Below are positions 47,701 through 60,769 of a stretch of DNA of 64,000 nt, piece by piece (position 1 is the stretch's first letter; every line of letters begins with the position of its first letter). The DNA comes from Coccinella septempunctata. Taxonomy: Eukaryota > Arthropoda > Insecta > Coleoptera > Coccinellidae. The position numbers and the translations under genes were made by a program. The notes under the pieces are model-generated. The model ran no database searches. It had not been told where the DNA came from and worked only from the letters and a program-made list of their open reading frames with translations. The stretch lies in NCBI RefSeq assembly GCF_907165205.1, contig NC_058194.1, positions 21,452,856 to 21,516,855 on the forward strand, in the 5' to 3' direction.

Positions 47701-48774
47701 CCAGGATGATCGAAAGCCTTTAGCCCATATATGTATAGGCACATTGTTCCTTAACAAAAAGTTGGAGATACAGGAAGCGTTTCCTCTGACCATAGGAATA
47801 GTGGGTGTTAGGTTTCCTAAGTGTATTTTGTTTTTAACTCAGTAGATTGCTACATGTGCACAGAATGTGTTGAGTAGTTTCATTTGTGCTCCTGCACCAA
47901 TGGCACAACCAGCAAACTCCATTTTAATCAAATGGTGACCATTAAATCACTAATCAACCATATATATTCTTTCACTAAGTCACTCACAATACAATTCTAC
48001 ATTATCACTCGCACACTTTTATACAATGTACGCACAAAAAAGCAGTCATGCAACAATGAAATAAAAAACTCTGTTATGATAAAAAATTGAAAAACTGATG
48101 TGCAAATTTCAAAACGCATTTTACAATTTACATAACACTAATCTATCACTAGTCAAGGGAATAATAAAAAACGAATGCACAGTAAAAAGCTGTCATACTA
48201 CCATAATAGGTGAATTTTTCCATGTTGGTGAAATGTATAAACTAACCTTTCCCAGTTCCCGGCCAAGGGAACAACGACAAGGCAATTGTAGAAATGGCAG
48301 TTTCGAAGGAATTTATTAATGTTCTAGAACCCATATAGAATGAAAACCATGAAGTGGCTATACAAAAAACTGCCCACTTTCTTCTGCCGGTCCACTCATA
48401 AAAACATATATCAGAGTAGGCAGTAAGTATTGCTTGCAATATCCTTGGTAGGAGAATCTTCAAATAAAATTTATTCAAAAGATGTACCTGCCAGACTTTT
48501 TACAGACATTACTTACAATTAGAGTTGCTGTGTCCAATTGTAATATGGCCAGTAATTTGTATAAAATTGTGAAAAATACAGGGTAAACATAGCTTCGTAT
48601 GCCTTTTTCCCATTCCCATGTTAAGTAACCATAACCAAATACAAACTTGTGAGCAACTTCCAGGGATTGCCAATATTCGTCTGCCTCATAAAATGTTCTA
48701 ACAAAAAACACTGAAGCTATTCTTAGAGCCAAAAATACCAGAGGTACACCAAACGCTTCAAACCTGAGTGCCAT
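44791..48774 (-). CDS. PIGB: GPI mannosyltransferase 3 (PIG-B)
   Basis: Seven exons join in phase: 48517-48774, 48247-48457, 47247-47397, 45967-46248, 45805-45906, 45325-45510, 44791-45094 (497 residues). The protein is a multi-pass ER membrane enzyme that adds the third mannose to the GPI-anchor precursor, using dolichol-phosphate mannose. Family marks: the luminal-loop acidic motif near residue 32 (YEADEYWQSLEVAHKFVFGY), TWEWEKGIRSYVYP, IVRPTAAVMW, SYGTLPWYWYMSFGLPAILG, and the HKEFRF signature (HKExxF) of GT22 enzymes, then MVHQRGSLDIM and FLMPCHSTPMY. The start at 48774 is preferred over the upstream TTG frame because it gives an ATG just before the first hydrophobic helix. Intron 3 (about 1 kb) and intron 2 (0.85 kb) hold no other gene. 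Confidence 0.95.
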
Positions 48775-48882
48775 ACTTGTTGAAAACAACTAACCCCCGA
48801 TAAACATGTTAAAAATTATACATTAGCGTTATTGAATAAGTTCAATAAATTAATTTAGTTTTCATTAACCAAAAGAATTCTT

Positions 48883-48888
48883 TTATTT
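48883..48888 (-). terminator. Polyadenylation signal of IntS10
   Basis: AATAAA on the minus strand, about 133 bp after the IntS10 stop and about 109 bp before the PIGB start codon. The two transcription units are therefore very close. Confidence 0.5.
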
Positions 48889-49020
48889 ACATTATTACAA
48901 AGTTAAAACAATTATAGGTTAAAAAATTAGGTTAATTTTTTCAAATCATAGAAATATATGAAATTCATTATCTTAATAGTAAAATTCAGTCTTGGACATT
49001 GCACACGACCAGTGCACACA

Positions 49021-52000
49021 CTACACTAGTGCTTGCAAAATTTGGCTTCTTTCATGAGTTAAAAATTTGAAGAGCATATCATCCAGCTTCTCATTACTTC
49101 TCGCGACTTGTCGACGAATGGCTTGTTTGATTTCTTCTTTCGCACCTTTATCAGCACCACGAGTTCCTATTCTTCTTTGACTGAAATAAAAGGAAATATA
49201 TTTAGGATAAACTCAATTTTATGAGTTGTAACTCAAGTATGAGCTGAATTTCACCCCCCTCCCCATCAAAAATATATATTACAAATCAAAGGTAAAGAAA
49301 TTCATGACAATCAAACGAAAGTGGACCATACACAAGCAATACAATGAATCTATCATCCTATCTTAGATCCATACATTGTAACTTACCCTAAGTGGGGAAT
49401 AATTTCCAATGTAATTTGACCACCCTGAGTTGTCCATAAATAAGTCAACTCTTCTAAAATATCAACATTTATGATGTAATTCTGAAAAAATTTATAAATT
49501 ATTAAACTTAAAATCAGTGTAAAAGGCAAGAGACTTAATACCTGGAATAAAGGATAATGAAAGGAACCTTGAAGTTTTATTTTCTCCATAAGTGGGGGTA
49601 TAAATTCATCCTCCTGCGGCCAATCAAGCTGAGTAAGAACTAACGCATGTCCGATAGCAAATTCATGATAGTTATTGTCTAGTAGATTTTCCTGTAAAAG
49701 AGCGGAATCCCAATAAGCAAAACATCGTCAAAGATGAAAAATAATAACAGAAAAATCAAGAACTCAAATAACTTACAGTTATACACCTGAGCAATAACTT
49801 GACACCATATTGAAGGACTGCAAGATGCGTTAATGGTAGAAAATGTAGATGTCTGTGTGACCCACCGACAATTAATGTTGTACTGATATTTCCGGTATTT
49901 TTAGTGGATAATAAAGGTAGTATCAGAAGAATTTGTTCAAAGCACGCCTAAAATTTGAAAACATTAAAAATTTTATATCTTTGAGGTCAAAATGTATACA
50001 TACAGAATAATTTTTCTTGACATAGAAGATGTGAGCAATCCTAATACTTTTAGAGATTATTTCAAAATTGGACTTTTGAAAGAATGATAAAAGTTCATCA
50101 AATCGCCCTTTATAAACCATGTAATCGGCAATGAATCCATTTAAATACGGTTCAATCTTGAGAAGGTTACATATTTTCATGAATTCTGAAAGCGAATAAC
50201 AGTTATGAAAAACCAATAACATTTCAGCAGGACAAATAATGATTTAATCAGTTACCTCTGTTCAAAGCTTCTGAATTCGATAAGAATTCCCAACAATTAA
50301 CTAACATGAAAAAATTATTGACAATATGTTTCATCTCAGGTTTTTCAACAGAAATATGAGGAAACAATTCGGTGTCATTCTTTCTACGTTTGAACTTAGT
50401 TTCAATTGATGGAACTGGTAATGTAGGATCTGAAATCATAAATGGTGTTTCATCTAAAGCAGATGTAAAATTTTAATGTATCAAGTATTGTTGACTAGAG
50501 TATCCAAATAATTTATGTGAAATCAAATCAATTAATCACCTAAAAATCCCTCTACTAAAACATAAGATGTGGGAATTTGCCCAGGACTGGATTCAGGAGT
50601 TGTACTGATGATATATTCATCCAAACAATATGAGAAGAATATAAACAAACAATATACCATTTGTTTCTCATCTATATTCGAGGGTTTCTGTTGACAAAAA
50701 GTGAGTACTTTCTGCCAATAACCTTCTTTGGACCTACAATAAAAATTCATCTCATGTCCCTAAGACCTAACATGAAGTAACCTTATTTATTTTCCATGTA
50801 TTGAATAGGAAGAAAAATTTAAACCTACCAGTTAGTACCAAATGCTATCAAAGGGTCCCATTCTAATTGCCTCCCGATAAATTCAACGATGGAGAATAAT
50901 TTTTGCCATGCACCCTCGATTTTTATATCTTCCTGTAACAATTATTATAGATAATGAAAACCCATAAAATAAAAAAAAATTTCAAAACATTCTTGGACAA
51001 ATACCTTTTCCTTAATGAACAACTAAAATATCACTGTCAAAGATTCTCCTTCTAGTGATTGAAATCAACATCTGTTATAAGTTTAATTTCAATCATTTTC
51101 CAGCCAAAATTATTATTATGATGAAGTAAGCCTCACCTGCTCTATATTTTGCATAAAACCCAAGGAATGAAGATAAAATTCTATAGCTTTGTACAAAATT
51201 TTATAAAGCACTTTTGATGAAAGGTCCAATTTCACATTCTGTTCATTAGCAAGTAATGGTAACACATCACAAATTAGTAATTTTCTGTAGGGGTTAGATG
51301 GATAGCTACCATTATGACAATGTTTTTCAGCACTAATGAGTGTGTCCACCAGTTTTGACTGAAAAAAAGACACTTTTTTGTTAACTATCATATTTTATGA
51401 CATGTTTTCCAATAAATGTGTAATATATTACAAACCTCTGTCTACCAATAAATATTTTTATGTGATGAAATTGAGTATAAAATTAAAAATCCTTCACCAC
51501 TTCTTTTAGTGTTAGACCATTGGTTTAACACTAAAGGATCAGTAGTGACGAAGCACCTACTCTTATAGAAACTTACCCCATAACTAGAGATTGCAATGGG
51601 AAATTTTTGAAGCAATAAAAGAATTAGTTTACAATGTTCCATGGTATCTTCACAGTGATTTGCAGTCAATAATAATAAATGATGTTGTACATCTAGAAGA
51701 AAATTTGAATTTGGTCAGTACATTTTATTCTTGGTTTTCAAGAAAAAATTTGGTTTAATTATGATTTGCATAATTAAGAATCTGAAAATTGTTCCTAGGA
51801 TATAATATCTAAATTAAAGTCATAACACCTCACCTGAGGACATATGCTTGAACATTTCACATAAAAATAGAGTCTCACTATTAGTATCTTCACTTTCTGC
51901 CCTTAGTGCAGTAGTTAACGCTTCTATTTCTTTCCATAATTCTTCTTTCTCTTGAAATTTCCCAATTCTGAGGACAGAAATGTATAGTTAGATTAGTTAT

Positions 52001-52468
52001 TGATCCTCAATGTTAGATTTTGTGTGTACCGATATATGTATGCATAAGAGAAAAGATACAATTTCAGAAGTAAGTACTCAGTGAATTCATGCAGACAAGC
52101 AAATGCAATTAAGTGAATAGCAACTATATAACCAAAAAAAATATTTTTTATATGCTCTAGATTAGATGAACAATCTAAAAACTATTAAAATTAAGTAATC
52201 GACTTACATTTCACTAAAGCATTTAGCTGCCTCCTTCACATTACCAACACTCTTTTCAATGAGATATGCTTCAAACTGAAATGAGTTATTATTATTATAA
52301 AAATCCCTAAGAGTTGTTTCTCTTAACTACCTGTACTGTGAAATTTGTTGGATACAACGTTTTAGCTGTAATCATCCATGCTTTGGCTTCATATATACTT
52401 GTTTTCAAAGCCTCTCTGGCTCTACCAATTACATAATCTTCATCAGATATCTCTAAATCCAAATCCAT
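49021..52468 (-). CDS. IntS10: Integrator complex subunit 10
   Basis: Thirteen exons join in phase: 52331-52468, 52208-52275, 51834-51967, 51577-51692, 51137-51358, 50829-50932, 50540-50733, 50256-50453, 50004-50185, 49777-49947, 49542-49691, 49387-49481, 49021-49180 (643 residues; vertebrate forms are about 710). Recognised by collinear matches to known INTS10: YEAKAWMITAKTLYPTNFTV near the N-terminus, RKLLICDVLPLLANEQNVKL, GAWQKLFSIVEFIG, YHEFAIGHALVLTQLDWP, and near the end ILEELTYLWTTQGGQITLEI with a basic tail (ARSNEKLDDM). It is a helical-repeat subunit of the nuclear Integrator complex, which cleaves nascent snRNA and other RNA polymerase II transcripts. It lies upstream of PIGB on the same strand, 246 bp from stop to start. 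Confidence 0.95.
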
Positions 52469-52539
52469 CTTGACTCGAACAATTCAAATATATTTTCAAA
52501 CTCAAAAACAACAAAATTACAAATGTCAAAACAAATTTA

Positions 52540-53110
52540 TAGGTTATTCTACACAGTGACTCGGCTACGTAGTACGTAACTACGTAGCCTAGTGGCTACG
52601 AACGATGCTTCGGCTACGGGTACTAAACTAATGTTTTGGCTACGAAAAATTTAGCCTTCTACTCCTACCAAAGAGGAACCAAAGAGGAACCAAAGAGGTT
52701 CCCCTTTGCTCCTACTCTGCTATTTTCTATTCTGGGCCGATCTGGGACTGTCCAAAAGGTAAACAGGCTTTCTCAAAGAGACAACCTGTCTCTGCCTTCT
52801 CTCATATACATCAATACATCTAAGGGAGATACAGGTTCTAGCTGTGGTCCTGATATGACTACGAATTCTGCCCCGTGGTAGCCGGTAGCTACAAAGATTA
52901 CGATTAGGATGCTTACTATACACGAACACGATACGATAGCACTAATAAGGGAATCGGTAAGGCTACAACTTGCGGCTATAAAGGTTACGGGTCGAAAATT
53001 AGGAGATTCATTGTTATTTAGCGGATTGGAACTTGGGCTAGAAGTTTTCGAGAGAGATGTAAGTTACAAAGGAAATTTAGCATCGAAGGCTATTTGGTTT
53101 AGCCTATAGG
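52540..53110. repeat. Odd-composition stretch with CTACG-rich and 12-bp tandem repeats
   Basis: The strings GGCTACGTAG, GGCTACGAAC, GGCTACGGGT and GGCTACGAAA recur every 15-25 bp from 52560 to 52645. A tandem AACCAAAGAGG unit (three copies) follows at about 52665-52702, then GTAGCCGGTAGCTAC near 52876. The segment is less AT-rich than its surroundings. A 67-codon frame (52909-53109) without family resemblance runs through its right part. It lies directly upstream of IntS10 and may overlap its promoter. Confidence 0.5.
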
Positions 53111-53235
53111 CAGTATATTATTTGATTATTTCTAAATCCGCCTATACTCGGAGAAGCAGGTCGCATTGCGTCATCTCAGATCAAAGCTTTCTTATATATA
53201 ATACATAGCTTTTTGTTAGTTTACATATTCCAAGT

Positions 53236-53434
53236 TGCAAGGGCGTAGCCAGCCGTTGGACTAAGGTGTGCCAAAACAACAAGCCATTGTGCTAGGCTAG
53301 GGGGATAAAAAATTCTTCCTAAACACCGTAATATGATTTTCGTGTTTTAAGACTAATTTTCAAAGAGACCAAGCATCTAACTGGATGGAAGGCAGCTGCC
53401 CCCTGCCCTGCGGCCCCCCATGCACGCCCATGTC
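53236..53434. mobile_element. Short TIR-like element (GGGCGTAGCCAG end)
   Basis: The left end is AAGGGCGTAGCCAGC and the right end on the minus strand is CATGGGCGTGCATGGG. Termini of the type GGGCGTAGCCAGG are common on insect non-autonomous DNA elements. The match between ends is short and no target duplication is obvious, so the call is tentative. Confidence 0.4.
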
Positions 53435-54824
53435 AGATTATTTTAAAAAGAATTGTAGTAATGAGGTTACCCTTTTATTGAATGTATGAATATACACGTG
53501 TTATAATTGTATGTGGCAATGTCATGCTGATTGGACTCAAACTGTGGACTAAATTTGAAAGTGATCATTTGTATACATCAGCAGTGAATGATTAACCAGA
53601 TTGAATGCGATTTCAATTTATGCAATAAATTTTTACTTATCAATTATTCAATGTCAGTATATCGGGAAAGAATATTGGGTCACCGCATGAATGGAATAGA
53701 TATAAAATTTCAACTATTTTTTTAATCTATATTATCAAATTCTGGCATAATTGCTAAGAGTAGGTAAATCTGAAGTTATCGTGAGAAGATCTCAGCTCAA
53801 TTAGTATAATTACGAAAATACCTAAGTATACCTAAGTAAGTGATCTCAGAATTCATTTCTAAAAAAAAACAAAAAAGAAGGTTTATCCATTTCAACTAAA
53901 CTTAAAGTTTAAAGTACCCTCCACTCCTTGTGCAGAGTGACAAAACTGCTACTATGAAAAGTTGCATATTTTAAAATAAAAATAGATCTCTGCTCGAGCA
54001 TTTCTGAACAAAATAGTAAAAAATACCTCAGATATGAATTTTTTGCTGTCAAGAATATAATTCCATAGTTTTTAGATAGGAATATGAAATCGAAGTCGAA
54101 GATTCTTTTTTGATGGTTAAAAAATCATAAAAGTACGTCTTTCGATATTTTTAAAAATTCATACGCCAGAAGCGTGTATTTTTGTTATATCATAAGATAA
54201 AAGTTTCAGAATAACTCCAGTAAGTATTTCTTTTTCTTGATCATTGAGTTGAGGCATCCTAGAAGTTATAATATGTATAGTTACATCCTATAAGCCTATA
54301 ACATATGTTTCAATAATTATACATAGGCCGCATGGACGCAAATAACGCGCAGCGTTGAAATACTTAATGTTGAAGATGAAAATCGTCTTCCTTAGATGTT
54401 CTGAAATGAAAAAAGTGCTAATAATCTATTGAAGAGATGGAGTACCTATAGAAAAATAACCATTTCCATACTTAATGTTTGCTGCCGATCCACTTTTCCC
54501 TTGAAAATTTTATTTTGACTTAATGCAAGCAGGACTCGAATACCCGTTGAAGTTGAAGCTTGATAGAAATATCATAAATAATTATTATTCTCAATGCATT
54601 CTCAAGGCGAAGAGAAATTGAAATTGAGAACACATCGAGAAGGAATAAACGCTTACTAGAACTTCGATATAGAACAATCGTACACCTAGACCTTATATCC
54701 CAAACCCAGTAACCCTTTTATTCATTTAGTTCCCATTGTTCCCAATAAATAAATTAACACTGTTTATGGAGTCAATGTAGATTAATAATTTTCTGCCAGT
54801 ATTGTGAAATAAAGTATTCTTATA
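53435..54824. other. Intergenic upstream of the nrf-6-like gene
   Basis: AT-rich, with no open frame of note. The promoter of the downstream gene is presumably in the right part, but no clear TATA box is assigned. Confidence 0.35.
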
Positions 54825-57800
54825 ATGCAAGTCGCAAGGGCCGAGATTTCAGTTCGCCAATTCGAGATGCTTGGGAGAGTTCTGGTTTTATTTATTTGTA
54901 TTTCGTGGTGTAGTGCTTTTAGCTGGAATGCAAGTAATGAAACATGTGAAATTGACATTCGATGGCGAACAGGTAAGAATATTTTAGGGTTGCGAATTTT
55001 TACGAGTGATTAATTTTTTTTGAAGGGTTATTGAAAATTTCCTTTTTCGTAGGGTAGTTAGTTCAATCAAATTTTTATTTCAGATAGTTCATCAATTAAT
55101 ACCTTACGAGAAAGATATGTCATGGAGTACAAAATACATAAAAAAGTAAAATTTCGAATTCAATGAGTTGTGCCATTTCATCCCTATAATAATAAAATGG
55201 TAGATAAAAACTCCATCTACCCACAACCAGTAGCGGATCCAGGGTGGGGGGGGGGCACAGGGGGCACGTGCCCCCCCCCCAAGACCCAAAAATTCTTTCC
55301 TCGCTTGCACTGAATTTTCATATGATTTTCAAACCTATTTCCGAAAATTTATATACCTCAGTGGATTCAAATAGTCCACCAAAACTCGAATCTGAATGCG
55401 ACTACATATTTTGTTTTATATTTTCGTGTTATTACTTCTCTTATGGACTACTGATAACCGTTTTTTTTCACTTTATCTTGAGAACAGAAGAAGCCTAAAG
55501 ATGTTCGTGCATTACCATAAAAAAGTATTTTTTCAGATAAGAATAGAAAACTTTAGGTTAGGAGAGATTGGAATAGGGGGGGGGGGGTTGTGCTCCCCCA
55601 AAATCGAATCCTGGATCCGCCCCTGCCCACAACTTATATGATGAAATGGTTGATAAAAACCCCATCTACCAAATCAACCTCAACAAGAAAATGTCTATCC
55701 ATTTCTGGCACAAAAAATTTAGGGTTGCCATTTAAAAAAACCAACTACACTCCATCCCTCGTAGAGGGTGCATGACCAGCTTCTCAATTATAAATTGTTC
55801 GATCATTTTTCTGTTTGCAAAATACAAATACCGAAGATATGAATGTTTTTTATACTTTTCACTCACTCTGGTTCATTTGTCATAATTTTCTTATTTGGCA
55901 TTGGGGTTCGAAAATACCTAAAATTCAAAATCTGAAATTTTATACTCTACGCCTTCCTTTATCGGAATCTTCAAGACTCACTTCCACTGTGAATATTTCT
56001 AAGATTCGTATGCCTTTTTTTCGCATTTGGAAGTCCATAATTGGTTACTTCTACGACTCTACGTCGTCATTTTTGTACAAAATCAGACAATATTATCATT
56101 GTATAAAGACCACCAAGTGGTCTTTATACAATGATATTATTTACTGTTTGTTTTAGATTTTCCGAACAGTTTAGAGCAGGTCGAAATCGTCTCAGAAAAT
56201 GAGGAAAATGGCATTTTCGACTTATGGAAAGACTTCTCTCTGTTTTCCATGGACAATGTTTCCAAGATTTCTGATGAATGTGCCTTAGGAGTGGCAGAAT
56301 TAATCGAAGGAATCAAAAAGAACAATATTGATTATTTGAAAAGTATGTTGGAACTTCAGAATTTTTCACACTCTGGTCTTCTTTGGTAAAAATTTAATTA
56401 ATCTTTTTTTGTTTGTTATAGTGTTCGATGCCACAGGAAAATTACCATCGGGTATATTACGTGGAAATGTGAACCAATTCGGAGATTTCGACGAATGTCT
56501 GAGTGTTGAACAAGCAAAATATTGTTTGGCAGAAATAGATTTGGAATCGAAGTGGAGACCCCGATATAAAAACTATAAAAATTTGGTTCATTCGCATTTT
56601 GCAATAAGGGAAACGTTCGATGACGTAAGCACTGTTTATATGATATTTTCATGAAATTATTCATTTGTACCTTCTTAAAATCGACTTTTAGGTATTCGAT
56701 TTCAATAATTTGAACCAAAATTACGTATAGTATAGCGCATTTTTGATAGTGATAAACAACTTGAGGAATCTTTTCCACATTGCCGTAGTTCTTCATAACA
56801 TACTATCCTATCTATATATACAGAGTGTTCCTAAATTGAAGGTACAACTGTACTAACTGAATTTTTACGAAAATTTGGATTTTTTTTTGAGAATTTCGAT
56901 AGAATCGTTAAAAAAAATTTCTCGAAATGGGTAGCAGATACGACAAACCCCAAGAGACCAAAACGTTTAATATAACACAACAAAGCTTTTTTCTACATTT
57001 TTTCAAATTAAGGCGCGTGCGACAAATGAGGCTTTTAAATATATATTCACAGGTCAAACACAGAGTGCCTGGATTTTCCATGATACGATGGGGCTTTTGT
57101 ATTCCACAAAAATGTTCTTCTAAAGATCTGGAAATAGCCTTGAGAGAGAAATTCCGAATAACCTCCAGAATAAAGCCAGAAATGTGTCAAATATCACCAA
57201 TGAAAGCACCTCTGCCTGAAATGAGTTACGGGGATATTATAACTAGGTGATTCATAAATTTTTCAGAAATTATAGGTAGCCATACCACGGCTGATTCATT
57301 ATTTTTCAGATATCTGTTTGGTGTTGTTTTGTTCCTCACTGTTCTAGCAACATTAAGAGGTGTCTACAATCTGAACATACAAGAGAAAAGTGAGTAGCTG
57401 AAACCTAGATTCACTTCACTTATCGCCATATTTTTTCATTTCAATATTAATTTTCTGCAATCGAGATAGAAGGAGCATTCTGAAAGATTTTCTTACCAAA
57501 TTTTATCGGTTTATCTCGAATAGTTACGAGAAGATTGAATATTTTATTATTCCCTGTATCTTCAAAACAGATTTTACACGGAATTTCTGTACTGAACAAA
57601 CCTGTACTAGCAAATACGTCTTTTTTTGAAATACCCTCTAGAAATATGTAAATTTTTTAAACTAAAAGTTTATTAAAACCGAATTTCAGATAAGTTTTTA
57701 AAGCTGGTGGATTGTTTCAATCTATTTGACAATTGGGAAGAATTGACTACAGTGAAGGAATCAAAAGATGAAGTTAAAACTTTACATGGGATGAGAGCGC

Positions 57801-60769
57801 TTGGGGCTTTAGCATTGATTATATCGCACAAAACCATGGCACTCTTTTATAACCCCTATATCAACAGATCAGCGATGTCAGAAGTAAGTAGAATATCCAC
57901 GTTATCTGTAATTTGTCTGACTATTTTTTCGAGAATTTGGGTATGCGATGGTCTGTGATTGGAAGAACTGCTATACTCTATACGGATGGTTTTATGCTGA
58001 TGAGTGGTTTTCTTACCGCACGTACACTATTCAAGGATCTTGATAGGAAAAAAACCTTCAATATTGGTGACAAAATAATTTCGAGAATATTCAGGTGAGT
58101 AACTGAGTCTCGCATCTGGTTAACTAAGTAAGTGTATATGGTATAGGACTGTTTTACAATTGAAACGAGTACTGACAAAAAAATGTTGTTTATGCACGTT
58201 TGCAACAACGAATTCAAGCCAGTATTAAAGTTAATGAGATTTGGCCAGTTTCATAATCAAACTTAAAGGCCCTTTAACTTTAAAGCTTTCTTTTAACCCT
58301 ACTAAAAATGACACTAAAGGAAGCTTTAAGCCTAAAGGACTTTAAATTTGATTATGGAACTGGACGTTACTCATTTATCTGATTTCCGCATTTACCGGAG
58401 GAATCACGAAAATATGTATGATTTAACGTTAAGCACGCCTCAAATTATTTGGTTCAAACGAGCATGAACGCACAAGAAAAATGCGGACAATAATAACCCT
58501 TCCTATACCAAAAAATTGGAAAAAAACAGATCTAGGCTAAGAACAAACAACAGAACAATGATGCCCCTATCGAAAGATAATAGCGAAATATCGGTTTCGC
58601 TCTTCAGTACCGTGTATAACTCCCCAACGATGATCAAATAAAGCACACAAGATGATGAACTTTTGTTGAAAGCCAGCACATACATCGAAGCCCAACCAAA
58701 GATTAACTTCCTCTTTAGTCCAACATTTATTCTAGTCTAAATAGTCATTTACTTATTATTGTTTCTGTGGGTGATCCAAACCTGGACTATAATACAGAGT
58801 CGGGCACAAACATTGAACTCAATAAAGAAATTGAGTTCAATGGACGTCTTTCATTGATTCTTCTGTTGCTTTGAAACTCAAGCGTCAGAGAAAAACTCTT
58901 ATTTAAGAGTAGGTACAATGTGTTAAATGTGTACCATTTATTTACGGAACACTAAATGATGAATTTTCGTCTTTTTGAATACATATGTGTAAAAAACACA
59001 CAACACAAAAATTATTTCGATTTTTCAGGATTTCACCTAACATTATCGCTGTGATATTGTTTTGTACCTACATCTTACCTCATCTTGGGGCAGGTCCATT
59101 GTGGCCTTTGGTAGTGGATCATCATTCTCATTTGTGCAAGAAGTACATGTGGCGTAATATGCTTTATATTCACAACTACTTTCCTTTCCAAGATATGGTA
59201 AACATTCAGATTAAAATCAGAGATTAAGTATTACATTATATCAAGAAATTTATTCATCCCTTATTTTTGCAGTGTCTCACACACACCCATCAAGTTGGAA
59301 TAGACATGCAACTCTTTTTGTCTACACCGCTCATCATTTTCTTCCTGTGGTCTACAAGAAGAATTGGCGTACTTTTTGTCGGGATGATAATTGTTGCTTC
59401 CACATTTCTCAGATTTTTTGTTACTTGGTATTACAACTTGAGTCATGTTGTTCATTTTGGAATAACGTAAGTATTCCATTTAGAATACTGAGAAGTCTAG
59501 GGCTTAAAGCCTAGGGAAATCTTTCATATATTTATCATGAATATATTTCAGAATAAGTAGGATGTTCGATACAGCAAATTTATCGTATATTTTACCAACG
59601 CACCGGGCGACAATATATTTCATGGGTGTATATTTAGCATATATGATGAGAGATAAATCTTCTATTAACCTATCAAAGGTGAAAACTCCAATAACTTTAT
59701 TTTTTTGAATCATTATATAGTCTCATTACAGAAACAACTAGGGATTTATTGGACCTTCTTTATGCTCTTGGGATTCGGGACCTGGCTAGGTCCGATGCAT
59801 ATGTCTCATCCTGGCTATGTCTACAACAGATTGGATGCTGCGCTATTTGGTGCTATATCACCAATCACTTTCGGTAGTGCTTTGGCGTGGACAATCTATG
59901 CTACTGAAAAGGGATTTGGAGGTAGTAGATGATAATAACCTAAATTTCTTTTAGTATTTTTAATTAAAAATATTTTAAGTAAGGTTTTTGAGTTGGCTTC
60001 AATTAGAAAAATATGAAACTAAAATTTTTTGAATCAAGTTTTTATATTTCAGGATTCCTTGGTGCTGTTTTAAGCTGGGATAAATTCAAATATTTCACTA
60101 AGATCGCATATGCTGTATATCTTGTTCAGTTTCCTCTATTTTTTTACAACGTTGGGAAAACTAAACACGCAGATGAATTTTCTATATCTGAAATGGTGAA
60201 TGAAGTTCAAACGATGTATGCTTTTTTTTAAATCTTTTTTCACTTCAGCTTCAAGTGACTGAGACATTGGCGGTTATAGTCATTTCCGTAGCACTAACCA
60301 TTTTCATTGAAATACCCTTCCAGAAGTTGAAGATGCATATTTTTCCAGGTAAGATTATAGGAAACAAAGGGTATTTTGTGAAAAATCTGTTGACCTTACT
60401 GTAAACCACACGAATTCGGGAAAGATAATTTACACATTAGTTGGGAAAATTATTCTGTTTCTAAAGTAGCGTTCCCACACCAGTGTGCATAAGGAGACAC
60501 TTGAAATGAGTGCGAGGAAGTAGGCAAAAAGGCACGAGAGTAAAACAAAATAAGATACAAGCAAAACTCTTATAGCTTAGTTGCTGCTATCATTCAAGGG
60601 CACATCATATACCCATCTTGAAGTATGCTCAGTTCGAAATTAAATCTGTTTTTTTTTTTCAGGAAAAAAAGAATTAAATGATGCCAAGAATGACATCACA
60701 GATTCAGATCGAAAGGAAGAACATATTTTTGAAAAATTAGCAAACGGTTTCACAAAACTTCACTATTGA
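54825..60769 (+). CDS. Nose-resistant-to-fluoxetine (nrf-6)-like membrane acyltransferase
   Basis: Fourteen exons join in phase: 54825-54972, 56157-56342, 56422-56624, 57053-57246, 57310-57389, 57690-57883, 57934-58094, 59029-59197, 59273-59466, 59552-59678, 59732-59921, 60053-60204, 60249-60348, 60663-60769 (734 residues). A signal peptide (MLGRVLVLFICISWCSAF, with ATGs at residues 1 and 15) precedes a Cys-containing extracellular NRF domain, about residues 60-235 (ISDECALGVAELIE, DATGKLPSGILRGN, FGDFDECLSV, RWGFCIPQKCSSKDLE). The acyltransferase-3 domain of about ten membrane helices follows from residue 300 (LHGMRALGALALIISHKTMA, THTHQVGIDMQLFL, LPTHRATIYFMGVYLAY). The family moves or acylates lipids at membranes and is expanded in insects; the substrate here is unknown. 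Exon 12 uses an unusual GTTCAA donor. Introns host a hAT-like element and a MITE. Confidence 0.93.
55220..55633. mobile_element. hAT-like non-autonomous element with 8-bp target duplication
   Basis: The element spans 55228-55625 (398 bp). The left terminus is CAGTAGCGGATCCAGG and the right terminus on the minus strand is CAGGGGCGGATCCAGG (14 of 16 match). Both are followed by G-rich subterminal DNA. The 8-bp direct repeat CCCACAAC flanks it exactly (55220-55227 and 55626-55633), the hallmark of hAT transposition. There is no transposase inside. It lies in intron 1 of the nrf-6-like gene. Confidence 0.92.
55640..55870 (+). repeat. Interspersed repeat, copy 4
   Basis: Best-preserved plus-strand copy of the family also seen at 6380-6560, 6935-7010 and 7735-7860. 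Ordered blocks: ATGTCTATCCATTTCTGGCA, TTTAGGGTTGCCATTT, CCCTCGTAGAGGGTGCATGA, ACAAATACCGAAGATATGAA. The hAT-like element at 55228 lies within the same repeat tract: AAATGGTAGATAAAAAC left of it and AAATGGTTGATAAAAAC right of it are near-identical subunits. Confidence 0.65.
58244..58366. repeat. Palindromic MITE, copy B
   Basis: The ends CCAGTTTCATAATCAAAC (left) and CCAGTTCCATAATCAAAT (right, minus strand) match the copy at 3289-3412. The centre (CCTACTAAAAATGACA) is the reverse complement of that copy's centre, so the two insertions are in opposite orientation. It lies in intron 7 of the nrf-6-like gene. Confidence 0.78.

Noticed and set aside
55244..55775. Several 60-84 codon frames in intron 1 of the nrf-6-like gene
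   Set aside because: All lie in the hAT-like element or the adjacent interspersed repeat.
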